From the NCBI RefSeq assembly GCF_009727055.1, contig NC_052357.1:14359376-14423375 (forward strand): a DNA stretch of 64,000 nt. The letters run 5' to 3'. The position numbers and the translations under genes were made by a program. Origin of the DNA: Benincasa hispida (taxonomy: Eukaryota; Streptophyta; Magnoliopsida; Cucurbitales; Cucurbitaceae). The notes beneath the pieces were generated by a model. It was given only the letters and a program-made list of their open reading frames with translations, was not told where the DNA came from and ran no database searches. Numbering within the stretch: position 1 is the stretch's first letter; each line of letters opens with the position of its first letter. Of the stretch, positions 1 to 11,269 are shown piece after piece.

Positions 1-19
1 CGAATCAAATGAAATTGGA

Positions 20-250
20 GAATGGTTGTTTTTAAATATAGAAAAATAAACTAAAATATTTAGAAAATATAGCAAAATTTTAGAACTATTAATAATAGAA
101 GCTGATAGATACTGATAGACTTCTATCAGTGTCTATCAATGATATTGAATGACACTAATAGAAGTCTATCAGTGTCTATCAGTATCTATCATTGATAGTT
201 CTAAAATTTTGCTATATCTTGTAAATATTTTCAACAGTTTTACCATTTGA
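20..250. mobile_element. Small MITE with GATAG palindromes (Mutator-like termini)
   Basis: The two arms are inverted copies: ATATAGCAAAATTTTAGAAC lies at 67-86 and its reverse complement at 198-217, with weaker pairing continuing outward. The loop holds repeated TCTATCAGTG and CTATCATTGATAG motifs. The same termini and internal motif recur at 18322-18552 and 32194-32438 and in the large composite elements. The outer ends are diverged, so the borders are approximate. Confidence 0.6.
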
Positions 251-2340
251 AATAATTTCTCATTAGAGAATTAGATAATATTTAAATATGATTTAAATAC
301 TAAATACATGAATCTTCATGATCATAGAATTGGTGTTTTAATAATTTAATATTGGATATTAAATTATTTTAATTAATTAAATTATTTAATTTATTAAATA
401 AATTTTATTTAAAATTAATTATTTGAATTAATTTTATTTAAAATTCAGTTTTTAAATTTTTTGAAGATTCAAAATGTTTAAAATCAATATTTTTTTTCAT
501 TTGATTCTTAGAAAATTAAAATTGAATACAAAAATTTGTTTTAATTCAAATTTCAATTTTAAAAGGAAATGAGATTTCAAAACAAAAATCCAATTCGAGC
601 GGGTTGATTTTGAGTGGGTTTTTCCACTTTGTCTCACAATTTCACCCAAATCATTAAAGTAGGAGGTGTCAACCTCTTGAGAAGAGTATTGGCATGCTGA
701 AGAGGAATAAAACTCAATTGATTGTGCTGAAAAATGGTCATGCAATCTGGTTTTGAGAGTTGAATTATTGAAAAAATAGTTCTTCACTCTTCAACTAAAA
801 ACCAATCCTTTTTCTCAAAGATTCCTCAAAATTAGAACTCATTTTGAATCCCACAATTCAATCTAAAGTCCGAGAGAATATTAAGGAAGATCAATTTGTG
901 GTCCACAAGCTTTTGGAGTCAAAATTGAAGCTAGTTTCATGAATTAAAGGAGTTCTACAAAGTTATATATGAAACTCTTTTTTTAGTTGTTGAATATGCT
1001 TTCATAAATGCTAAAATTGATGAATTAATGTGCTTAATGATTTTGTTTGCTTCCGCTTATTGCATGCTAACTCTAAGAAATATGACGATCTATCTAGACT
1101 TGGAAGATCATTTACCCAGTATTTCAGCTTTACAATGGATTCAGGTATGCTTCCACTTTTAAACTTTAATTTTCCTGAATTTGGCATGGTAAATAAATTT
1201 GTGGTTTTAAGTTTATTAATCAAGAATTCTTTAATACTTCCATCAAATAGTCCCATTTCGACAACCCAAGAGGGAGGCAAGTAAAGTCTAAGTGAGAAAC
1301 TCTAACCCCTCATTATACTTAGTTGAGCTAAATACTCTATATAACAACTTAGGCATATCATAGTATACAATTGACACACCACAACCACGTGAGTACTCTC
1401 AAAATTTGTATACGAGTCTTTCACGCTAACATTCCTTAAGCAACAAAGTGTTGGATAAAGCAAAGACGATGGTGTCAAATACAAATTATTGACTATAATG
1501 CCAATTTATTATATACAAATTGTCTTGTAAGATAGAAACGAGCAACAAAATAACAATTAAACAAGCAGAATAAAGTAATTCGTCTTCAAGAAATACAAAG
1601 TAAAGAGGGTGAAAAGGAGAGAAGAGAAGCAAGAGTACAGCCGTAGTACATGTACAAATATCTCTTTCCTTAATTTATTTTCCTTGCACGTGCCGAAAGG
1701 GTCCCACGACTGTTCAATTCATAAACTAATTTTAAATAAATAATAGTATTAAGATTAATAACAAATGCATTAAAATATATAGCTAGAGGTGTCCAATTTT
1801 CCCACGGGAATGAGATCCCACGAACTAATAACAAAAGCATTAAAATATATAGCTAGTAGTTTTATTTTAGGGTCCATAATGTTCATACCCACAAGTAGAA
1901 AAGAAGGAACGTATGTTGGTTATGCATTATTTTTCACTTTTTTTCACTCTTTGCTTTTGCATCATCTTCATCGTCTTCATGTATATAATATAGACACAAT
2001 AAAACAGTAAACATTATTATCTATATGAATACTAGTTTTGAACCAGATAATATAATTAAAGACAGTTTAAATTACCATTTCCATCGTTAGCTTATTTATT
2101 TTGTGCTAATTTAGATTTCAATTTCATCTCTATCATCGAAAATTTGGCCTCCAAACTTAGTGCAACTTTTCATTTAGTTATATGTTGCACAAAAAGAAAA
2201 AAAAAATAGTAAATATATATTTGTTAGTGACACATACTCTTTTTTTTTTTTAGTAAGATGTAAGGTTATTATCTGCAATCATGGAGACCAAATTAAAAAC
2301 CACATAAACAATTTGAAATAGAATTCTAATTATAGAAAGA
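251..2340. other. Intergenic AT-rich DNA, no gene recognised
   Basis: Only short open frames without family motifs are present, on both strands. Several overlap one another, as expected by chance in AT-rich DNA. No tRNA, rRNA or transposon protein remnant is recognisable here. Confidence 0.6.
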
Positions 2341-2366
2341 CACGCACGCGCATGCGCGCACACACC
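2341..2366. repeat. Alternating purine-pyrimidine (CA/CG) tract
   Basis: About 26 bp of almost uninterrupted alternating C/T and A/G, including CGCGCATGCGCGCACAC. This is a simple-sequence tract with Z-DNA-forming potential and no evident gene association. Confidence 0.6.
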
Positions 2367-2394
2367 TCTATCAACTCTAAACTTCTCTGCCAAC

Positions 2395-2475
2395 ATGAGC
2401 ATAGCTCAACTGGCATGGTGTTTGTACTATCGACCTCGAGGTTAGAGGTTTGATTCTCCCACCCCCACACTTTAA
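2395..2475 (+). mobile_element. tRNA-derived SINE fragment
   Basis: The sequence has a pol III A box (TAGCTCAACTGGCA, near 2402) and, about 40 bp later, a B box (GAGGTTTGATTCTCC). This is the spacing of a tRNA-derived SINE head. It does not fold as a complete tRNA: there is no acceptor stem pairing and no 3' half. It is read as a SINE relic rather than a tRNA gene. Confidence 0.5.
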
Positions 2476-2821
2476 TTACAACTCTAAACTTCTCTACTAT
2501 CATACTTTGTGATCAAAATCTTACTCTCTCTTGCGCCAACCATTAACAAGTTTTTCGAATTCTCTCATTCATCTTCATCTTTCCTCCATACATCATCCAT
2601 AACCAACAAATACTTGTTTCCTTTAATCACTTTTTAAAGCTTCCCTTCCTTCTTCGTGGGATTTTTTTCCAGTTGCCGATTCTATTATCTTTTTCAATAT
2701 TATATTTGTGTCGAATTGATCAGAAGATAACAAGAATTGGCAAATATGAGCATATTAGAAATCTACGTAGAATGACATTATTTTCCGTTAGGTTGAAGAT
2801 AAATCATTATTATTAGCATTT

Positions 2822-3024
2822 CATAATTTTGACTCTGCTGTAATTACAAGCAACTCATGAAGGATCCAATTATTGATGGCTGGTTATATTCATAGACATG
2901 AAAATTATCTACATGTGTGAAAAATGCAATTGTGGGACTTTAGTAGAGTGACCACAATTAATGAATGTTGATTATATTAATTAAAGAGTTTGACTAATTT
3001 AATCTCGAATTATTGGTATTTCTA
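2822..3024 (+). repeat. Copia-1 5' LTR, left piece
   Basis: This aligns to about 15100-15290 of the 3' LTR, sharing TAATTTTG, TTACAAGCAA versus TTACGAGCAA, and a long block around ATTAATGAATGTTGATTATA and TTTAATCTCGAAT. It ends with TTCTA at 3020-3024, where the composite element begins. The same TTCTA recurs at 5347-5351 on the other side. Confidence 0.8.
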
Positions 3025-3189
3025 AGGATATTTGTAATAGGTAGTAAAATAAGAGGAAAAATCTAAAATTATATTACCTTTTTAAAATATTTGTAAATAT
3101 AGAAGTGTTGATTAGTCAACATTTGAATTTTTTCTAGTTTTCATTTTTTGTGAGGTTGATAGTTGACACTATGTCGGTTGAGCTACACT

Positions 3190-3600
3190 CTTGTAGATTC
3201 TCTCTTATCTTGTCTTGTTGCACACTCTCTTCTTCCCTTTATTTTTATTTTTATTTCCTTTCTTTTCTTTGGTTTTTGCTTCTTTCGTTTCTTTTTTTTT
3301 TTCTTTTCTTTCATTTCTCCCGTTTTTGCTTCTTTTTTTTTATTTTCTTTCTCTAGTTTTTGTCTTCCCTTTCTTTTCTAATTTTATTATTTTATTTCCT
3401 TTCCTTCTTTTTTTTTTTATTTTGTTTCCTTCCTTCAGTTTTTCTTCCCTTTTTTATTTTCTTTTCTTTCTCCAGTTTTTCTTTCTTCATTTTTTTTCTT
3501 TCAATTTCTCCGGTTTTTGCTTCTTCTCTTTTTTTTTCTTTTTTTTCTTTTTTTTTTAATTTTCTTTCCTTTATCCGATTTTTGCTTCATCCTTTTTTTA
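3190..3600 (+). repeat. Polypyrimidine (CTTTT/TTTC) tract of composite copy A
   Basis: About 400 bp of almost pure C and T on the + strand, mostly TTTCTTT, TTTTTGCTTC and CTTTC variants, with TCCGATTTTTGCTTC and TCCGGTTTTTGCTTC recurring as a degenerate unit of about 45-60 bp. Phe/Ser/Leu-rich open frames across it are a compositional effect and not genes. The tract could adopt triplex (H-DNA) structure. Confidence 0.8.
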
Positions 3601-4019
3601 TAAGAATTATGAGGTTGTGTTTCGTACCTAAGACTTAATAGTATCCAATTCATAAGTGACTTAATACCAACAAGCCAATTATCAAATTTGATTATTATAA
3701 CGAAACATGAAATATAAATAACAAATGAAAACGGATTTGAAAGAAACTACTTTTTCTAGTCCACAAATTTGCACCATTTTTATAAACGTTTCTTAGAAGT
3801 TTGGAATAAGAAACGAAAATAGTTATTAAACAAATTTATTTCTCAAAAAATGAGAAATGTGAATGATATCAAACAAGCCAATAGTTTTTTTTTCTTTCTT
3901 TTTATAAGACTTTGAGTATGATGTCTATTAGAAATAAACTTGAAAAAATTGCATAGATGGCCCAAAATGAAGTGCACAAATTGAAATATTTGTGTATTTG
4001 TGTATCGTCATATTTGTGT

Positions 4020-5250
4020 ATTGATAATAACAATTATTAGTAATATTAGTGATAGAACTTAGATAGATATCAGTCATATTCATGTATTAGTGATATTGAA
4101 TTTAGGTAGATATTAGTGGTAGAAGTCTATTAGTGATAAAAGCTTATTATTGATAATCATGATAAAAGTTTCTCAATAATAGCCACTATAGCTTTGAGTG
4201 TTAATCTTTCAAAATTGATAGTCACTAATGAAAGTCTATCAGTGATAGCCACTAATATTTTCTATCATTGATAGCTTAATTTTTTATGATTTTTTTCACA
4301 GTTAATATCCACTTATAGAAGTCTATCCTTGATAGCCAACTTAGTGAATTTAATTAATAAAGTTGAATTTCGAACTAAAGTGTGTAAGTGGAATGTCTAG
4401 AAGTTATCACACTAGCATGTTAGCAATGATAGAAGCTATCAAAGTTAATGATAACATGTTACTTGATGGTAAAAAGGAATGACAAAAGTTATCTCTACTA
4501 GCATATTAACAATGATAGAAGTTATCACCGATAATTACGATATAGGTGATATCAGTGATAGAACTTAGGTGATATCTATTTATCGATGAAATCAATGATA
4601 CAGAAGTAAAATTTGTTTAATGAATGTCTATCATTGATAGTCACCGCTAAAAGTTATCAGTAATAGCCACTAATTGAAGCTATCAATGATAGCCATAGCT
4701 AGGTGATATGATTTAGGTAAATATCAATAAAATGATTGTATTAATGATATTTGTGTTATGACTTAGGTAAATATAAGAGATACTAACTTATAGACCTCTT
4801 ATTAATAGACTTCTATCACTTATAACTTTAATTGTTAATCTTTGAAATATGATAGTTTCCTTTCAAAAGTAGATAACTACTTATAAAAGTCTATCATTGA
4901 TATCCACTAATAGCCTTAAGGGCTAATATTGTTTGATTCCAATTAATTAAAGTGTATCAATGATAACCATTGAAAAATGATAGCAACTTAAAAGGTGATA
5001 TCTCAAGCGTTACTATTTTAAGGTTATATTAATATTTCTCAAATTGAAAACTGCCACTGATAGCAACTATTAATGATAGCAACTAATAGTAGCTATCATT
5101 GGCTATTACTGATAACTGCTATCAGGTGCTATCAGTGATAGTTTTCAATTTGAGAAAACTGGAAGAAGTATGAGATAGTGGGTTGCGTGTGGGCCTTTTA
5201 GTAATTTACCTATATAGCTATCACTAATAGCTGCTATCAGTGATATCTGA
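4020..5250. repeat. Degenerate GATAG palindrome array of composite copy A
   Basis: The motif CTATCANTGATAG and half-motifs (TGATAG, CTATCA) recur every 15-50 bp over about 1.2 kb, for example the exact palindrome CTATCAGTGATAG at 4237-4249 and 5129-5141. Spacing is irregular, unlike a satellite with a fixed period. Confidence 0.8.
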
Positions 5251-5346
5251 CGTTAATTTTGTACCATATCCCTAATATGTTTATCCTTGTTCTACATTTT
5301 TTTTTATTATTTTAGATCTGATTGTTATTTGTGCAACCAACTCAAC

Positions 5347-6196
5347 TTCTAGTCTATAGGTTCATTAGGTCCTCTGCTAGCTCACTAAGGTAAAATAAGA
5401 ATCAATCAATTTTTGAAATAATTTGAATTGTTCAAATTATTTTAGGAAAAATTAAATTAATAAGGATTAATATAAAGTATAATATATAATGATACATTAT
5501 AGTAAACAGTTAATTATAAATATGATTTATAACTAAAACTATATAACATGAGAAAATGATATTTGAATAAGATACGAATATTAAACTAATATGAATTAGA
5601 TTCATATTAAAATTATAGAGTAAATTAATATGAAAAATATTCATATTAAAACCATAGGTAAATAGAGAGATGCATTTTTATGATTTAAATGCATGCTAAA
5701 ATAAATATGTGATACTTATATCGATTTGACAGTTACTTGATTAATATTTATTTAATTATTTATTATATATTAAATATGATTTAATATATATATTTATTAA
5801 TTAAATTTATCAATTAATTTTAAATAGAAAAATAATTCCCCTACAGGGTGTACTTCCCCTTAGCACACAGAAACAGAAATTTTTTGTGTCTCACTCAATC
5901 TCATCGTTATGCATAATAATTCATCTACTCCATGCCAAATTGGATCCCACAATCCAATTGATCTTCTGGGTAATCTACTAGCAGTGTCTTGCTGTCCTAG
6001 CTCTTGGGAGTGCGTGCAGAGGAAATCCACATAGGATTTGAAGAAATTGGTCTTCAAAGGTTTTTTTTTTTTTTTTTTAATTCTCTTTGTTGAATGCTTT
6101 ACCTTTCATTTTCTGTAAAGTTAATTTTGCGATTTTCCCTTCCTAATTCAAAGACAAAGCGATTACACGATTCTGCATTGGGATTCAATCCTTTCA
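5347..6196 (+). repeat. Copia-1 5' LTR, right piece
   Basis: It continues the LTR after the composite insertion. CTATAGGTTCATTAGGTCC, GCTAGCTCACTAAGG and the following AT-rich block match 15300-15580 of the 3' LTR. It ends in TTTCA at 6196, two bases before the primer-binding site, the expected LTR end. Confidence 0.75.
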
Positions 6197-6198
6197 AT

Positions 6199-6210
6199 TA
6201 GTATCAGAGC
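6199..6210 (+). other. Copia-1 primer-binding site
   Basis: TAGTATCAGAGC differs by one base from TGGTATCAGAGC, the site complementary to initiator methionyl-tRNA used by most plant Copia elements. It starts 2 bp after the LTR end. Confidence 0.8.
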
Positions 6211-7079
6211 CAGATTAAATTTTCTTTATTTTTTTGTTTGGAAAAATAAAAAATTGATTATGATGGGTTTAAATTCCGTTTTCATATGATGAATGATGTG
6301 AATTTCATTTGGGTTTTGCATAATATATAATTTCGGTATTTGACACTTAGATTAGATTTGCTATTTGATTTGATCAAATTGGAACGGCCTGTTTGTTGTG
6401 GGCATTTAATTTTATACAATCAAGTCTGTAGTTTATTGTTTGGGTCATTCATGGTGCTTGATTGATGTGGAGAACGTCGAAAAATAGCAGAGAATTGCAG
6501 AAATTGAGCAAATCTGGGCATTTCTGGAAAAAGTGTCGTGGCACTGCTCCGACGCAAAGCAAGACGGATGATTTTTACGTAGCATCATGGTGCTACAGTA
6601 CAACCCCACGACGCTCTGAACTTCACAGGTGCGCCCGAGGTCTTAGTCGTAGGTTCGAGCCTCTACAACCATGTTTCTCCTATTTTTTTGTAATTTATTT
6701 GCTTTATAACTAATTAATATAATTTGATTATATTAATTTAATTATTAGTTTAGGATGCCAAATATCGGTCTATTAATGCTTATAATATAGTTTAATGTGC
6801 ATGTGATGTATGTTTTAGTTATATTATTCATATGTTGCACATTGATGCCACATAGATTTAAAATTCCACTATAGGTTAAGCATAAGCGTATATCATATTT
6901 CAATATAAACGTTATATTTAAAGTTTAGGTTATATCTAAAATATGCACATGCATGATGTATATCATATAATATGCTTATTTATAATATAAGTGATATTAT
7001 TTCTTTTAATGTACGATTAAAAGCATGTTTATTATATATATAGTTCATTAACAGGTTAATATAAATGCTATAAGCATGC
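6211..7079 (+). other. Copia-1 leader, non-coding
   Basis: AT-rich sequence between the primer site and the next inserted LTR piece. A B-box-like GGTTCGAGCCTC at about 6652 has no paired A box and is not called as a SINE or tRNA. No gag reading frame remains in this stretch. Confidence 0.5.
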
Positions 7080-7589
7080 ACGTGTTTTCTCTTCTATATG
7101 GCTGCTATCGAACCCAATAAAGGTAGAAACATGTAGATTGATTAGGGTTAAGGCTATCCTAAATTAGTTAATGATTAGAATGTTCTCTTGACTAGGTTAA
7201 TGCTAGTTGTCTGCCTTTATAGTGACTAGTTTAATCTAATTAAGTGGGTAGTTGCGAGCTTAATCTGATTGTGAATTAAATTTGTAGAATTCAATGATAA
7301 GAATTGCATTAAATGTCTAACTTGGATTAGAAGCAAGATTGCTCTAAATTTGGTTATAATTATCCTTTGTCTTTTGATTTTTAGCATGTTTCTTGTCTTA
7401 ATAATAAACCCCCTTTTTATAACTTTCATAGTTAAGCTTGGTTAGGGAAAAGATTAAATAACATTTCCCTGTGGATTGACCTCTTACTTTCACTTAAACT
7501 AGCAGTTAGTTTAGGTTGTTGTTCGAGCTTTACAAATGTTGTTTGTTTCGGGTTAGGTAGAATTAACGATACCTACTTAGCTCCGAACA
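7080..7589 (+). repeat. Truncated LTR (same family as the solo LTR at 36825-38296)
   Basis: It is closely similar to 37778-38296: both contain ACGTGTTTTCTCTTCTATAT, a block around GATTAGAAGCAAGATTG, and end TACTTAGCTCCGAACA. Only the last third or so of the LTR is present; the left edge is abrupt and no target duplication is visible. Confidence 0.75.
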
Positions 7590-7597
7590 CTCATGCA

Positions 7598-9192
7598 TGA
7601 TAACTTGTAGAAATACAAGTTATTTATACCATCTTATTTAGAATATGTGGCAAAAGAAAGAAAAAAGTTACATCGAACATATAGAAATTGACTTAGAAAC
7701 GCAAAAGTTGTAAAATGTCGGAAGCACACTCGCTGACCCCATTGCGATGGCAAAAAGGGATGTCCAAGCCTTTTTTTTACAAGAAACAGGTATCATCAAT
7801 CGCTCGAGGACAAAAAGAGCAACGCATTCGCACCACATGCAACGATCGATCAAGGACAAAAAGAGCAACGCATTCACACTGCATGCGATGATCGATCGAG
7901 GACAAAAAGAGCAACGCATTCACATCGCATACGTCGATCGATCATGGATAAAAAGAGTGACGCATGCGCAAGAATTTCTGAAATTGTACAGCTTTTCTGT
8001 TGTACGATCTGAAAAATTGAATGTGGAGCAGAGCGGACGTTTCCACCAAGCCTCGGTAGAAAAAGTAACTTTTCAGAGCGGGACCACTGACGAAGGAGGT
8101 GCTAAGGTCTATAAATAGCTACATCAACACCAAAGAAAGGAGGCTAGTCTGAAGAGACATTCATAGAGAGTCCGAGAGATAGGCGAGACAAGTCCGAAAG
8201 GAAGTCTCAGGAGCCAGAAATTCATTTACAATCCCGAAGAGAAGCTCTGTGCAAGGGTCATTTCTATTTGGGGAACTATCCTGAGAAGGAAGTTCTCCAC
8301 CTCACTCCTTCTACATGCAGCAAGCAAAACAACTCCGATCGGGATCCGTGTCAAGACATTGACACGTTGTCCTCATTTGTTCTTACTTTTTGTTCATCAA
8401 CTGTTATTCATTTCTGATCTTTCATTCATCTATCTGTAACAAACGCTTTATCTTTATCCATAATATCATTATCATCTTCATCTTCATCTCTCTGTTCACC
8501 ACCATACATTTATCGTCCATTTCTCTCACCATGTGTAACTAATCCTCCAGGATAAGGGGGAAGGATTAAGTGAGTAAGTTAATCCATGTTGAAGAAGTCG
8601 GCTAAGTTTAGCTAATGCATGCTCAACTGCATTTTCACCTGTGAGAGCAGAAGTGAAAATGTTAATCCACCTCTCGAAAGAAGGTTGATAGAATGCGTTA
8701 AATAAAGCAAGAAGTATTTTCAGAGATGGAAACAACCTTGCGTTCGCAAAGTTCATCCCTGTTCACCATAGAGATATGGGAACGCGGCCGATTACTGAGA
8801 GATGTAAGCCAAGGGAAGGCAGAACCTTAGTTGCATCCTCAACAGGATTGAAAAACTTGCAATGTCCTTTCCCCCAACCGGTTCTCATTCTGATACCTTT
8901 CACAAGACTTGCCATCGCATTCCCTCATACACTTGCACAACTTCACACTTATTCATTTATTTGTTTATTTATTTGTTTGTCGTCACATTTTATTTTTCAA
9001 ACACAACACACTATTATTTTGATTTCGGTCGCATGTCTCACATCAATATTGTATCTAGCATCACAATCCCCGTGTTTGACCTCGGGTCACTCTGAGAAAC
9101 TTACGGTGGAATTATACTTGGTTCCAACGTAAAAAAACTTGTGACATGCATACACTACATGAACGCATTCTACAGTAAACTTTGTAGTATCA
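7598..9192 (+). repeat. Probable LTR with promoter and 46-bp tandem repeats
   Basis: It starts TGATAACTTGTAG and probably ends GTAGTATCA, giving TG...CA ends with a short TGATA/TATCA inverted terminus. The start forms a hairpin (AACTTGTA/TACAAGTT). A TATA box, TATAAATA, lies at 8110-8117 downstream of a tandem repeat, which suits an LTR U3 region. No matching partner or target duplication was found, so the borders and retrotransposon class are uncertain. A 123-codon open frame over the repeats (7747-8118) is probably spurious. Confidence 0.45.
7795..7978. repeat. 46-bp tandem repeat, four copies
   Basis: AGGACAAAAAGAGCAACGCA recurs at 7807, 7853 and 7899, with a diverged fourth copy near 7945. 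Each unit also carries a CGATCGATC run. It lies upstream of the LTR TATA box and may be a U3 enhancer-type repeat. Confidence 0.8.
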
Positions 9193-9289
9193 CATATATT
9201 CCAGAAGCGTGATTAAGACAAAGCAACGCATATTATACATATCATCAATCTTTGCGGTGGCATTACATTCGCCACAAAGTAACAAGCAT

Positions 9290-11145
9290 TTGACACGTGA
9301 ACAACGCATGAGGCTCTCAAGTTCATCTTCAATGCAAGGATGAACGAGGGATCATCTATTAGGGAGCATGTCTTTAACATGGTGTTCCACGTCAACATGG
9401 CAAAGATGAACGGGGTTGTCATAGACAAGTCCAGCCAGGTAAGCTTTATTCTGGAGACTCTTCCAAAGAGTTTCCTGCAGTTTCGTAGCAATGCTATCAT
9501 GAAAAAAATAGAATACAACCTTACCGCACTTCTCAATAAGCTACAGACTTATGAGTCCTTGATGAAAGTCAATGGACAACACGATGAGGCAAATATTGCC
9601 AGTTCCTCAAAAATTCTCCACAAGGGTTCTACCTCTATATTAGCTCTAAAAAAGAGTTATTATTCTTAGCTTAATTTAGGCTCGTTAATGAATTTTATGT
9701 GTTTATTTTCCTTATTTTGTAGGTATCATGCACCAAGGAGGTAGAACCATGAAATCGGAGTCAAACGAGACTGGTTTGAAGCAATTTGGAGGTGATTTGA
9801 ATAGCCAGACTTCAAAATAGATAAAATTATGAAACTGCCACTGTCACAGAATTGTAACGCTAGCCTGACGCTCTAAGGCAAAATGTGCAGCATTGCAACA
9901 TTATTTATAATGTTTCAATGCTCCGAAGTTGCACAACGCCAGCGTTGCAACACTGTTTTTAGCATTGCGACGTTGTAATCTTTCCTATAAATACTCCCCT
10001 TCGTCTTTAGACCAAAATATATCGAATTTTGGAGGCCGAAGTTAATCTTCATTCTTCTTCATTTTCCTTTAATTTTCAGTATCTTTAGGTTAGTTTTTAT
10101 TTTATTTTGGGTTGTAATCAATGGATTAGAGGTTCGTTCTTGATTTGTCTATGAATTGAGAAGTAATCTCTATCTAATTTCTTTAAGCAAGAGCCTTATG
10201 TTAATTTCTTGAAGGTTTTCTAATTAATTTAACTGTACTGTTGTGAATTTTTTGGATGATTCGTTTTAAATTTTAATAGAGTTTCGATGAATTCTTCTGA
10301 CAAATTAATTTGTTGAAATTCTTGTTTGCAAAATCGTCATAGCCTGTACAATATTGATTGATTTAGTTGTACGTATTAGGATCGCATGTTTAGGGTCTAG
10401 ACTTTTTCTTGCCAAACTCATGTATGCCTTAATATAATATTTTTCAAATAAATCATGCTACAAGATATGGTATTTCGGCTTGTAATATGTCTCAATAGTT
10501 GAACCCTTTCTTAATGCTTTTCAGTTTTAACTTGTATGTCGCTGAGAAGGAAAAGTTTTAAACTAAATTAGGGTTGGTTTGGATTTCTATAAAATTGGCT
10601 AATTAGGCTATTAGAATTTCTAATAGGTTGAGGGGTTGAAAAATTTAGTGTAATTAATTGATGCCTAATGAAAGAAATGGCATAGGAACTCTCTTTTGCT
10701 CTAGAAATTAGATAGACTCCTATCCTAGATTACATCTACCCTTTTATTTCAATTTCACGCATTTATCTCTTCCACATAAAAACCCTCCATTTATCGCTCC
10801 AGTTAGAAAATTAACTTAATGAAATCAATCACGCTTCTCTACGAATCGACTCAGACTTACCACTATTACTTCGTCTTTTGCTTCAGTTTGGAGTCGAATT
10901 GACGACATCGATTCTCGATCCGAACACTCTGGGACTAAGTCAGCGCCTTCTTCCTTAGGCTAAAAAAAATGGAAGAAGAAGAATTGTGGAAAGGAGAATA
11001 AAGCTACCCCTATTGTTGCTGCCCAAAAGGGCAAAAAGGTCAAGGTTGCAAAGGAAACATATTTTCATTATAATCAGGATAGACACTGTAAAAGAAACTG
11101 CAAGTTGGAAAAGGGCAGGTCGTCTCGACGATTGCAGCTGGGAGC
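9290..11145 (+). pseudogene. Copia-1 gag pseudogene, split by a solo LTR
   Basis: The first part, about 9290-9637, encodes the conserved C-terminal half of plant Copia Gag. Recognisable pieces are NARMNEGSSIREHV, SFILETLPKSF and NLTALLNKLQTYESL. The N-terminal 100 or so residues expected before this are missing. The frame then runs into a solo LTR at 9638. Gag resumes at 10927 and reaches a zinc-knuckle remnant near 11055-11100, read as YFHYNQDRHCKRNC. There the first two cysteines of the C-X2-C-X4-H-X4-C motif have become tyrosine, so nucleic-acid binding is lost. Gag is the particle protein that packages element RNA; here it is inactive. The call as Copia Gag is firm; the exact start is not. 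Confidence 0.8.
9638..10926 (+). repeat. Solo LTR inserted in Copia-1 gag
   Basis: It starts TATTAGCTC (a mutated TG start, compare TGTTAGGTC at 36825) and ends CCGAACA, the same end as the solo LTR at 36825-38296. It is flanked by CTCTA (9633-9637) and CTCTG (10927-10931), a 5-bp duplication with one change. Removing it rejoins the gag reading region. Internally it has AGCATTGC/GTTGCAAC motifs and a TATA box, TATAAATA, at 9986-9993. Confidence 0.8.
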
Positions 11146-11269
11146 TTAAAGTTATTTTTCAATTCAAAATTTATCTAGTTGGACAAAGTATAGTTTGTTC
11201 CTCATTTTAAGAGGAATTTAATTTATATCCAATTTATTAGAATAATTATATAATATATTGGTTATTCGT

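Larger units (their letters stand above)
3025..5346 (+). mobile_element. Composite element, copy A (terminus, polypyrimidine, GATAG array, terminus)
   Basis: It begins AGGATATTTGTAATAG and ends TTATTTGTGCAACC, homologous to the ends of copies B (23070) and C (49921). It interrupts the Copia-1 5' LTR, and the sister 3' LTR near 15290 shows the uninterrupted sequence, so the borders are known to within a few bases. TTCTA flanks both sides and is probably part of an 8-9 bp target duplication. Inside, a short conserved head is followed by a C/T-only tract (about 3190-3600), the marker ATGAGGTTG, then about 1.2 kb of degenerate palindromes of the form CTATCANTGATAG. It has no transposase, so any movement must have used enzymes supplied elsewhere. 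The Mutator-like assignment rests on terminal resemblance and the 7-9 bp duplications. Confidence 0.8.

Noticed and set aside
2395..2475. Possible tRNA gene (also 20528-20628 on the minus strand)
   Set aside because: A and B boxes are present but there are no acceptor-stem pairs or a complete cloverleaf; a tRNA-derived SINE fits better.
3150..3638. Overlapping Phe/Ser/Leu-rich open frames that look like membrane proteins (also 23241-23749 and 50063-50423)
   Set aside because: They are translations of a C/T-only tract in several frames at once; the composition alone keeps stops away.
6600..6690. B-box-like GGTTCGAGCCTC as a SINE or tRNA
   Set aside because: No A box at the right distance and it lies within the Copia-1 leader.
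7747..8118. 123-codon open frame with repeated peptide segments
   Set aside because: It lies over 46-bp tandem repeats upstream of an LTR TATA box and matches no family; a repeat artefact is more likely.
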